Source of the DNA: Rapana venosa
Taxonomy: Eukaryota; Mollusca; Gastropoda; Neogastropoda; Muricidae
DNA: 64,000 bases
Direction: 5' to 3'
Assembly: GCA_028751875.1 (NCBI GenBank)
Contig: CM054158.1
Location: forward strand, 5,724,050 to 5,788,049
The position numbers and the translations under genes are program-made. Shown here one piece after another: positions 45,523 through 57,500 of the stretch. The notes under the pieces were generated by a model. That model was not told the DNA's origin and ran no database searches. It worked only from the letters and a program-made list of their open reading frames with translations. Positions within the stretch are counted from its first letter, which is position 1, and each line of letters opens with the position of its first letter.

Positions 45523-48500
45523 TAATATCAAGCTTGTGTGACACACACTGTGTAATGCATGTTTCTTGCGTATTATTCACATGCACACGCATGCATGCAA
45601 TGATGCATGCACATGTACACATACGAGTTATGCAGTGTATTTTACTTGTTTGGGAGGGGGTCCATTTTCGTTATTGATGAGTTTTTTGGTTTTTGGTCGC
45701 GCGCGTGTGTGTGTGTTTTCTTTTTGTCTGTTTCTATTTTTCTTTTTTGAGTTAGTCTTATTATTATTATTACTGGTTATGGTAATAATGCAGGGAGTTA
45801 GATAATATTGATCAAGTTGTTTTTTGTTCCTAGATACTAAGAATAAAGATAGATGACTTGACGAAAAAAGCAAATGCTTTGCTTATTCAATGTACGATCT
45901 GGAAACACAAATTTGACTTGACTTGACAGTGACACACACACAGTTATATCATTAAGGTTTAAAAATATGCTTTGTCACAGTGTGTGTGTGTGTGTGTAAG
46001 TAATTGAAATATGTGTGTAAATGAAATTTGAATGGGGGTAGTAGGAGAGAGGAACCCCAAATTTGTTTTACAGAGATCAATACTACAATACTTGTCAATA
46101 GCTAAGTCAGTAATTGGTGTAATTTGTAGTGTGGGTTAATGTGCCCAAGTGTGCTAGTCCTTTTGAGGGGGAAGGGGGGGGGGGGGGTTGATTATTATAT
46201 TGTACATCGGAGATTCTCATCTCATCGGCTCTTGTAACCCCCTCAATGGGGTCATAGGGGCACTGCAGTGCAGGAACGAACATTGCACCAGTTGGCTCCA
46301 TTTGCAGCGGTTGTGGGCAAGTGCCTGGGTTGTGGAGAATCTCTTCCCGGTCCATTCAATGATGTTCTCTGCCCATTTCTTCTTTGGCCTGCCTCGCCTT
46401 CTCTTCCCATGCACTGTTCCTTATAGTATGGTCTTGGAGAGCCCATCTGATCTTGTCAATGCCCGTACCATCTGAGCTTCCTTTTCTTGACTGGTCAGCA
46501 GGTCTTCGTAGTGCTTTACTTGTTGAGTGATGGTTTGTCGGACTTGGTTGGTAATGTGGTCCATGTATGAAATGCTAAGGAGTCTTCTGAGGCATCTCAT
46601 CTCCAAAGCCTGGATCCTCCTTTGAACTTTATCAATCTGCATTCAAATTTTCAATGTCCAGGATTCACACGCATATATATGTGGAAATGACCAATGCATG
46701 CAGTAGCTTGACCTTGGTCCTAAGAGAGATGTTTTCGTGTTTCCAGGTGGTCTTGAGCTTCGTCATTGCTGCTGTTTGTGCAGCTTTTGTGAGAATTTCG
46801 GTCTTTAAACCTTTTTCACTAATGATAGCTCCAAGGTACTTGAAGTAATCTACAACCTCAAGTTCTTTTCCACTGACTAATCTTGGCAGTGATTGCCTGG
46901 GCACTGATTGTCATGAGTTTTGTCTTCTCGGCACTGATCTCCATGCTGTATCTGGAGGATGTTTCGCCCAGATTGTTCACTAGGCTGGCTAGTTACTGTT
47001 CATTTCCTGGTAGTCGATGTTATTGGCAAACCTGAGGTTGGTGATTCATTGTCCACGCTCCTATACTGACTGTACCAAAGATTAGAGAAACCCAAAACAC
47101 CTGAGGTTCCTGCTCTTCTTTGATAACACATTAACAGAGACTTGAATGTTCACCCCTATGACTATGTTTCACAAGAGGGATTTTTAAAATATTAAATTTA
47201 ATATATATATTACAAAGAAAAAGACCTCAGGAAACTGGGTGTGGTCAAAGGCCAAGTGAACTTCAAGTTGACTTTAGTAGACTAAAGTCAAGGAAAAGAA
47301 GAAATACACTTTAAAGAGAAAATCTAATGTTGCTCCCAACCAAGGTGAGTCCAGGAAAAATCAACTGGATTTGTCAACAGTTAAACAATTAAGTGATACT
47401 GACACAGTGATACTGATAGTGATATTGACTTGGACCAACTGTGCAAGCTGAGCTGGATTACAAACCGTTTAAATACATCATTATATTTGGACTTTATAAT
47501 AATCACAGTGGCCTGAGTGGGACAAAGAGAATTTCGTATTGTTCACCTCTATACCAGTGAAACTTAAAACAATATTTCATCATTATTAATATTATTAATT
47601 TATTGTTATCATCATAGATATTTTTATGATGTTAAAATGAATTTACGAAATCTGTTCTCTTTGGTATCTTCCTGTTTGTGTGTATAGAGCATAAGATTCA
47701 TTGATTACATTGCAGTAGTTTGTAGTATTGTACACTATAGTATACAAATTCTGGTAGATCAGGGAGCATTATTGTTCCATTTCTTTTTTTCTTTTCTTTT
47801 TTTTAAAGATTTCACTTTAAAGAATTCACTTACAAGTTACAAGTAACATTTACAAAGAATGTGTGTCTTGCTTGCTTGTTACATGTTACAAATTTCCACT
47901 GCAGACTGTACATCTTTTAATGTACATAATGTGATGGCTCTGTTTGCTGTCTTATTTTCAGAGAAAGCCTCTAGTGACGAGGAATGGGCTGAGCAAACTG
48001 CCCATGCCAGGCAGCCGCCTGAAGCCACCCCAGACCTATAAACGAGCACGTAGCCCTGATGAGGAGGTAGGTACCTAAATTCTTTGCTGCAGATTTTATT
48101 AGCAGAATTAGGATACATTTCATAATTTAGTCTACTCTAAGACAAGAGTTTGTCTGAGGTTTCTATCACAGTATCAGTATCGTTGAGGTTTCTCTAAATA
48201 ATAGCATACATGGTCATACATTATATATATGTATTATTTAAAAAAATTGATTCATGTACACAAAATTGCACATTATCATGTGTACAAAATGATTTTGTAT
48301 GGGTCACATTCTCAAGAGGGTGATTAAAACACTAGACCATGCATACATGTTTACAAACAAGCACGCTCAACACTACAACAGAGTGAATAGTTGATGATGC
48401 AAGTAAAAAAAACCAAGGAAACATCAAATAGGTAGACTTTGCCAGTTATTTAATTTTACTGATCTTAAACAGTTTAAGTAGTAGTAGCTATACTAATTAT

Positions 48501-51500
48501 TGTGCACTCCTGACTGGCTCGAAAAGCTGGTTATGCAGAAATTTGGATAAGTTCTCAGGTTTAAACTAAAGATTTTTGTCCTTTATTGCGGACATTAAAT
48601 GATGCACCCCCCAAAAAAAAAAACACCCCCAAAAACCCAACAAAAATAAGAAGAAAAAAAGATTTGTCATTATCATTCTATCACATACAACACAATAAAA
48701 ACTGTACAAATTTGTCAAAGTGTGAGCACAGTCCCCATAAAAGTAGACGATCCATTTCCATATTCAACTGAAATTTTCAACAAGCGTCAAGTACTGTTTT
48801 CTGACAGCCATTGCAGACTGAGGCCAAGAAATCACGGCTGGATGACACTAGCCCAGAGAACAGCACTGCTGCTGCCAACACATCCAGAGTGTCTTCTACG
48901 TCCACTGCCTCGGGATCACGGCCAACCAGCAGACTTATCAAGCCACCACCACCACCACCTCAGTCGCGCTTGAAAAAATCCACCTCCACAGGATCATGCT
49001 CGACAAGCATGTCCCAGCCCAGGTCTTCTGTCGATCTGGGCAGAAAAGGTTGGAGAGAGTGCAATGTTGCTGATGCACTTTTATTTTTAAAATTTTGTGT
49101 GTGTGTGTGTGTGGAGGGGGTTCTGGATTGCTTGTGTCAGTCTTAAGCAGACGACAAATGATCCTTTTCAACTTTGCGGTTCAGACGGACTGGTCAGATG
49201 TGTTTGTCCCGACCTGTTGGTGTGAAAAGGATGAACTGCGACACAAAACGTTTGAAAGGTGTACAAAGGGAAAAGGGTCACTTGTTTGCCTCGAGGGTTC
49301 AGTGGCATTCACAAGGCACACACGCTTCAAATGCACAAAGTGACCTGTAACTTTAAACTGAGGACTGATGGGCTGGATGTTTTAACCCGATACATGCTGT
49401 TGTGTTTGCCAAGAACAATCTTTCTTGAACAGTCGGGTTGAACCCGGTGCCACAAACTGCATGAGCCATGCCTTTACACTGACAGACGATGCGTTTGGGG
49501 TCTGTTTTGGCTTGACTCTCCCAGCCTTATGGTACAGGAGGCTAGTCTGTTGGTTGTCGTACATGAATCTTGATTTTGTCTTTCTGTCTCTTGTTGGATG
49601 TCAGGGATGGTCTAGGTGGGGTCTTTTATATACTGTGGCAATAGATTGAGTTCTTATGCTCAGCATGTACTATTTGGTGTACATGAAGGATTTTATGGTG
49701 AATGGTCCTTAAAATATTGTGCTCAAAGTCTTTTAATGAGTGAAGAAAATGTTGCACATGCACGCACACACTCACACACACATGACCATATGTAAGGATG
49801 TGCACACATGTATGTTTGTGAGCAACCCTTGCATGGGCTTATAGGTGCGTCATTGTATCGGAATTTGTAAATTATAATATGTGTAAACGTATTGTCAGTG
49901 AGTCGATTTATTACACTAAAGATGCTTATCATGCTGTTGTGTTTACCTGTTAAAACCTATTACTATTTTTCTGAGTGTTTTTAAAAAAAAGTTTTTGTTT
50001 TTAGTAAAGATTGTAAGCAAAATAGTTTATGATCTGCTCTTAAGACATGACAATGATGTATTGATTTAAAAATTTTAAAAAATTGTTTATTTATCATTTT
50101 ATGTTTTGGATATGTTGTTGGTGCTGTGCAGGACCAGGAATGGGCACAAAGAAACCCACGCTTTCCAGATCAGCCTCGTCTGTGTCCCGGCCTCCTGTAG
50201 CCAGACCTGCCACCTCACGGCCAGGTACACATCACACCTGCCGTTTGTCTGACTTTGTCTTCTTTACACAGTATTGGTCACTGCAGTGAGCCACGGTACT
50301 CACATGTCGTTTTGTGATCTGTACAGGTCTCCTAGTACATGATGCCTGTGGGGGAAGGAAATGTGTAGAAAAAGGAAAACCAAGCTTCTTTTACCTATTG
50401 TTTTTAGCCATGCATTGTATTCTGTTCTTTTATACACTACTTTAGCAGTTTCCGGTCTCGGCAGATTTCTCCTGGTATGATTCGGGCTGCTCTTCCCAGG
50501 GAGAGCGGTTTGCCGCAAGAGTAGCCAGTACCAACCTTTTTCTTTCCCCTTATCTGCAAATGTAGTTGTTTCCTTTTGAGAGGTGGGTTGTTTTTTTGTC
50601 AACGGAATTTTTGCCAGGAAGAACTCTAGTTACCATAGTTTTTTTGTTTTAAAGTGTGCCAAATATATGTTGTCTGTTTATACAAGTACCAGCACGGGGT
50701 GAAGGAGAGCAGGTTCAGACAGGGATCAAGCCCACAACCTCTAGCTTTCCTAATGAGTGCATTGCCTTTTGACCACCTCCACCTCCCAGGTCATGATTGT
50801 TGGGGAAAAGTGTATAAGAGAGGAAAAACAATTTTTTTTTTTAATCCAAAATTTGTTACAAGATAATTATTAATTGAACACACTAAACTGACGCGTGCTC
50901 AAAATCTCACCATTGGTGAACCTTGGCGCTGTAGCCAAGAATCAGAGGGGAAAAAACACAGAGGTGAAGTGTAGAGCCGCTCAAGGACAAAAACATCATG
51001 ACTGCTTCAGATTGACCAGTGCATCATACATACATACATACATGTACGTGTGACAGAGACATGCCAAATGGTTGTCTTCAAAACAAACTTACATGACAAT
51101 GAAACATTGGTGCTGTTGAAAATGTGCACATGTTAATTAAGTAGCCCAGTGCTGTTTAAAACTTGTGCAAGTCTTCGAAGCAAAGGAGGAAAAGCTAAAG
51201 AATATTTTCATGGAGAGGGCTGTTGGTGTGAAGCATGTATTGTATGTGTTTTGTGTGACAGGTACTTCTGCTGCTGCTTCACAGAAACCACCTGTAGGAA
51301 GAGCTGGTGTGCCTCCCCCAACTGCATCCATGGGTGAGTTTTGTTATGTGATCTACAGTGTTTGTTTTTGTTTGTTTGTTTTTTTACAGTGTAGCAATAT
51401 GACTCCTGTGGCTTTTAACCTCAGGACACAATGTCAGAAGGCCCTTTTTGCATGGTTCAGCATGAAGAGAAAACAATCAAATGACGAGTGTTGGTGATTT

Positions 51501-54500
51501 GTGGTTAACCAGCTAATTTTTGTTTTATGTCTTGTCTTTTTTTCAATGTCTTTTTTTCAGGAATAATGAAAAAGAAGATGCAGTTTTCCCTGAAAATGTG
51601 CAAACTTGCTTTTGACTTTTTATTTTCATAGTGTTATAAATAAAAAAATCTTCTAACCAGTATTTCAATGTTTTGTGTTGATCAGGCATAATGCATTTTT
51701 CTGGATAGCAAAGAATAAAGACTAAAGACTTTGAACAAGCTAAGCTTGAAGGTCAAACCAATTTTTCAGTGATCCTAGCTTATCCAACAGGCAGAAGAGA
51801 AAGTTTGGAGAATGACTGTTCTTGTCGCTTTTACCACCCTCAGCAAGGAGAGCAGCAATTTCTGCTGTTATCCAACCTAAGGGGTTTGGATGTGGGGAGG
51901 GGGGGGGGGGGATTGATCCAGTAACTTCTTCCTCTTGTTCACTTTGAGATAAGAAAGGCAGGGAGTGAGTCAGTGATCCAATAACTTCTGCCCATATCGA
52001 CACATACACACACTAAAAGATCAGACACGTGTAGTTCTTTCCCTGCCTGCAAACAAAAGTCTGCGTGCTTACTGTGTTATCATCACCTCGACTGCTCTAT
52101 GGCTGCTTTTTTTATATTCTGTGTTCTTATGGCCTGCAAAAACTGAATACATTTGATTGATTGATTGATTGATGGACACGGCAGGGGGAGGGAAGAAGCG
52201 AGCGGCCTGGGACCTGAAGGGGCGGCTGCAGGACATGGAAGCGGTGCTGAGCCAGCGGGAGAACGCCACCCAGAGCCTGCAGTGCCAGCTGCAGTCCTAC
52301 AACAGCCGCATCGAGCAGCTGGAGAACCAGAAACAGCAGCTCTCCGGGGACATCGCCAAACGCTCCCAGCAGACCCAGGAGGTCAACCGCCAGAATGACG
52401 ACCTGAGGCAGCAGTTGAGGTGAGGCTCTGCAATCACGGGGGTGGGGGGCTTGGGACAGCGAATAAAGATGAGGATTTAGTATCTTTCCTCTGAGTATCT
52501 TCTTTCTTCAGAGAGTAAATAAGATAAGGGTTTAGTATATCTTTCTTCCGAGTATCTTCTTTCTTCAGAGAGTTTAGTATATCTTTCTTCCGAGTATCTT
52601 CTTTCTTCAGAGAGTTTAGTATATCTTTCTTCCGAGTATCTTCTTTCTTCAGAGTGTTTAGTATATCTTTCTTCCGAGTATCTTTTTTCCCCCTTGTTTT
52701 TGTGAACTAGGTGATTGGGACTGCTCTTTAATATACTCACCAACATCTGATGTTAAAAAAAGTCTGTTATTGGGTCAGTGTGTGATTTGACTTGTACATA
52801 GTTGTTTGTTTTCAGAGGTATATTGCCGCAATAAAGCAGAATAGGGGTCTTGATGGGGATTGTAATAATAACATCAGCAAAATGCGATGAAATGATTAAA
52901 GAAACTGCTATTTGCTATTGTGTGTTGTTATTTTTTTTTTAAAAGAATTATAATGCATAAACACACAAGGTCATTGATCGGTTTGTATGTGTCACAGTTA
53001 GTGTTGCAATAGCTTTGGAATGCATGCATGGATTTTGATAAAATAAAAAGTAAAACATTCAGAAACAATTACAGAAGAAAAGTTTTCAACCTACTGTTGT
53101 GTTTTTAGTTTTTTTTTATGAATGATGCACGAAAACATGAAACATTCCGATGGTCGCCATTTTGTTTGCCGACGATCGCGATGCATGTTAACTTTACAGT
53201 TCGAGCCGCTACCATAACAAAAGTCCCAAATAGCAATCAATTCACAAAATATATCAAGTTGTGAACCATTGCCAAACTCGAAATCCGCGATAATTCCCCC
53301 AATTCTATGAGCAGAATTCAAAACGCGCATCGGCCGAGTTAGATTTGACGATCGATTTACGTCTCGAACTTCGTTGTTGTCAAAGCCGTCTTTCTCGCTT
53401 CAATCAACAAAGTCAGAAGCGCACACACTACTCAGATCGCTTACATCGATATTTGAGCCTGGATACACATCTCACAGCGTCATATTTTTGGCATGAAAGC
53501 ATAAACGATCGTACATGTCGGATTCGAAGATAGCGTCCATCTTGGGAAAAATTGCGAATTTTTTCATCCAAAACTTGCCACAATACAAAAAAAAACAACA
53601 CATTCTCAATCCGCTCCAGCATGTACAGGTCCGCAAGTGACGACTGGGCAGTCTGTTGCTCTATATTCACGGGTTTTGAAGCGAAATAGGGGAATTTAGA
53701 ATGTCTCTGAGTACTCTCTGAGAGTGATAGGGTTAGACTTTCTTCGGCCGTTTTTGGCAGTTTGTCTCCAAGGATAGATATTCGGACGTTCTTAGGGTTA
53801 CGCTTATCCCCGGACTAGAAGGGTGTTTAATATACTCACCAACATCTGATGTTAAAAAAAGTCTGTTATTGGGTCAGTGTGTGATTTGACTTGTACATAG
53901 TTGTTTGTTTTCAGAGGTATATTGCCGCAATAAAGCAGAATAGGGGTCTTGGGATGGGATGGGGCATTGTATAAACAGCCCTTTCATGCCCCCCAAAATG
54001 TTACGTTTAATTAAATGACATGTGCTGGTGAGTGGGTCAGGATCTGGCATGGTTTGTAAGTGGCCAGTTCAGATGTGCAGTGACAACAATCCTTTAATTG
54101 GTTTGGTTTTAGTATTGTCATTCTCATGACTTGAGAATATACAGGTCTACAGCTATTCTTGACAGGTTTTCTTTTGTGTTGATGAATGGCATGATTTTGG
54201 ACTATATCCCAGTATGTATAACTCTGATGCTTTTCTTTCTGCCCAGAGTGCTGGAAAATGAAATGGACTCAGTTCGTCGGAAGCTTCAGCAAGAAATAGA
54301 TGACCTGGCATTTTCCAAGTCCTCCCTGGAGCGGCAGAAAGAGACACTGGAAGGGGAACTGGGAGCCTCCAGGACAGAAGTCAGTGGACTGAAGTCTTCT
54401 GTGGCACACCTCACCTCCTCACAGGCCAAAGTCAACGCCGAACTGGAAAGCAACAAGGTTGGTTTGGAATATGTTTCCTTTGGGTACGTTTTGGTGTGTG

Positions 54501-57500
54501 TGTGTTTTTCTCTTCAAAGAATTTCATAATCTTTCCCTGTGAACAATGTGTACATTGTAAAATCTATGTGGAAACGCAGAGGACATACTAAAAAAGGGAA
54601 ACTGTTTTTGCTGAAATAAACGTATTCTCTTTTTTTTTTTTTAGATCAGATTTTCAGTTTTATCATTGTGCAACTACAAATTGATAGAATCACATCCATA
54701 GCTTAAGGAGTACTGAAATGGGAATCTTTGCTTTCCTATTGCTATTGTGATGGACATGAATTGAGCTTGCATTACTCTCTCTCTCTGTGAAATAAACATA
54801 TTCTTACTTTATTTTGTTGTTCTTTAGATTGCATTCATGTTTGAATGAGAACTGATTGTGTCTGTTTTCTTTTTGTTAGTTGAGCCTGGAGGAGGCTTTT
54901 CCTCGTTGGAGAAGTCGTATTCCTGGTTGCACCGGCGCGACGATGAGATCCGTGAGCTAAAGGAGCTGCTGGCAGAGCGGGATGCCACCATTGAAGAAAA
55001 CCAGCAGAAGATGCGCGAGCATGAAACTGTCAGACGACAGCTGCATAACACCATTCAGGAGCTGAAGGTGCGTCTGAAGAGGGATCCCTGACTGAGTCCT
55101 GACTCTGGAAAAATGACAAACGTGTGATGTGGATTAATGTTGGTTTTGTTTTTCTTATCTCAGTTTTCTCCTTTTTTTCTTTCTTTTCTTTTGGGTTTTT
55201 TTGGGGAGTGGGGGGGTGTTTGGTTTTTTTGTTTGTTTTTTTGCTGCTTTATCTTCTGTGAAGTTCCTGTCCTGCTGTTCTCACACCACCCTATCGCCTC
55301 TATCTCTCCCGTCAGCCATACCCATATTTGTTGTGTTGCATCCTCGGGGTCAGAAGTTCACAGGGAGCCTATCGTCAATGTCAAGCCACTGAGGCCACCG
55401 GCTAGAGGTGTTCAGTGGTCCCTGTTCTGAGCTAACATACAGAACACCATCTACTGAGCCTCCTACTGACGGCAATAAGAGCTTAGTCGCGGAGCCAGGA
55501 TGAGTAAGACAGCCCACCTGGGGGTGTGTCTACATTGCAAATAGGGACTATAAACTGTGATTGGATTGGTCCATACACAATGTTCATAAATGGCTTGATC
55601 GTGTCCCACATTTCAAATATTAACCTTTAGATTGCCTCACCCCGGAAATTTTCCAGGGCTAAATGAGCACTCTGTATGCCTACAACCCAGAAAATTTCCA
55701 GGGTTTTGAACCAAAGTAAACAAGCCAGCTTCCTAGACTACAGTTAAAGGGAAAGAACTCCAAAATTATAGATCACTCTCTTATTGCTTGGCAACATCCA
55801 GCTGCAAAAACCGTGGCAAAAATTATCGTTTTTTTAGCTCGTATTTTGTGTTATTATGCACGACTGCTTGGGCAGTTCTTGTTCAGAATGGCTGACACTT
55901 CTCGTTGAAGGTATCAATAACTTTACACAGCTGAAAAAGTTGCAAATAAATCTTTAGATAATCCTGACAGTGATGAAAACGATCGTGTATGATTCAGGAG
56001 ATAGTGCAGTTTAAAAAAAACGACTGAGATTTTGCCTGGACTTATGTTTGACGATATTGATTTGGGGGTACTCAGAATGACAGTGGTGATGAAGAAAGTG
56101 TATTTTTTGTTGATTTTTTACGTTTTAAATGTATTTTCGTAGTGAAATATGCTAACTAATTTGAGCTTGCCTCAAAGCAATCTACGATATATCTACTGTC
56201 ATTGGGCAGACTATCAGGATTATTCCTTCAGTAATTTCTGAGTAAGAGGGACATGAACATAGCAAGTGGTACATGATAATTTTATTCCCCGGCATATAGG
56301 GTGCACTTGCACTCGGCAGTTAAGAGGTTAATGTTCCTGGCCCAAGCCTAAAGCTTTGTCAGTTATTGTTGTCAGCTGAATGTCCAGGCCTATTTCAAGA
56401 TGTTGTTATGCTTTAAAGTTGTTATGTTCAGATTGTTGTTATGTTGTAAAATGTTGTGTTCAGATTGTCTTCAGCCATGACAAGCTCCTAGCATAATAAC
56501 ATGCACTCTCCTGGTCAAATCCTTCTATGAACATGAAGTTGATAGTGTCAGTTCTCTATGTGAGACTCCGAGTAAAAGAAGAAAAGGTCCTCTGAAGTTG
56601 GAGTATGGCTCTGATGTGGAGAGGTGCTGGAAAAGCCATCCATGCAAAGCTTCTCATCCAGCGTTAAGTTTTAACCTTGCAGTGATTCCCAGATGGGAAG
56701 AATCAGAGTGCATAGTGTGGGTCACCTCCAGGGCGTTTAGCTGGTAATGTTGGGTGTTGATGGCTGTGTCAGGGCAACATCCGCGTGTTCTGCCGGGTGC
56801 GGCCTCTGCTGGGGGAGGAGGTGACGACCAGCGACGGGGTCATCCACCACCTCAACTTCCCCGACCTGGACAACAAAGTGCTGGAGCTGGACCGCCTGAC
56901 AGAGATGTCCATGAATGAGGTACTGTACACTGCTGTTGTCAGTGAGTGAGGTACTGTACACTGCTGTTGTCTGTGAGTGAGGTACTGTACACTGCTGGTA
57001 GTTGACTCTTCTGTTGTCCATGAATTAGGTACACTGCTGTTGTCCGTGAATGAGGTACTGTACACTGCTGTTGTCTGTGAATGAGGTACTGTACACTGCT
57101 GTTGTCTGTGAGTGAGGTACTGTACACTGCTGTTAGTTGACTCTTCTGTTGTCCATGAATTAGGTACACTGCTGTTGTCCGTGAATGAGGTACTGTACAC
57201 TGCTGGTGTCCGTGAATGAGGTACTGTACACTGCTGTTGTCTGTGAGTGGGGTACTGTACACTGCTGTTGTTGTCTGTGAATGAGGTACTGTACACTGCT
57301 GTTGTCTGTGAATGAGGTACTGTACACTGCTGGTGTCCATGAATGAGGTACTGTACACTGCTGTTGTCCATGAATGAGGTACTGTACACTGCTGGTGTCC
57401 GTGAATGAGGTACTGCACACTGCTGGTGTCCGTGAATGAGGTACTGTACACTGCTGTTGTCCGTGAGTGAGGTACTGTACACTGCTGTTGTCTGTGGATG

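Larger units (their letters stand above)
44490..47961 (+). other. KIFC1: KIFC1 intron 1
   Basis: T-rich. It holds (CA)n at 45495-45520, a TTGAC-tailed retroelement end at 45836-45926, (GT)n near 45980, a G-run at 46170, and a decayed LINE at 46190-47065. Confidence 0.7.
52420..54246 (+). other. KIFC1: KIFC1 intron 6
   Basis: A 42-bp minisatellite lies at 52477-52690. A 1.1-kb segment with a CpG-rich core is bounded by identical 126-bp direct repeats (52727-52852 and 53826-53951). Confidence 0.8.

Noticed and set aside
46190..47065. Functional reverse transcriptase gene
   Set aside because: Frameshifts and stops break it, the catalytic box is degraded (FANN) and the 5' two thirds are missing.
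52727..53951. LTR retrotransposon with 126-bp LTRs
   Set aside because: The repeats lack TG...CA ends, and no primer binding site, polypurine tract or gag/pol coding was recognised. Kept as an unclassified direct-repeat segment.
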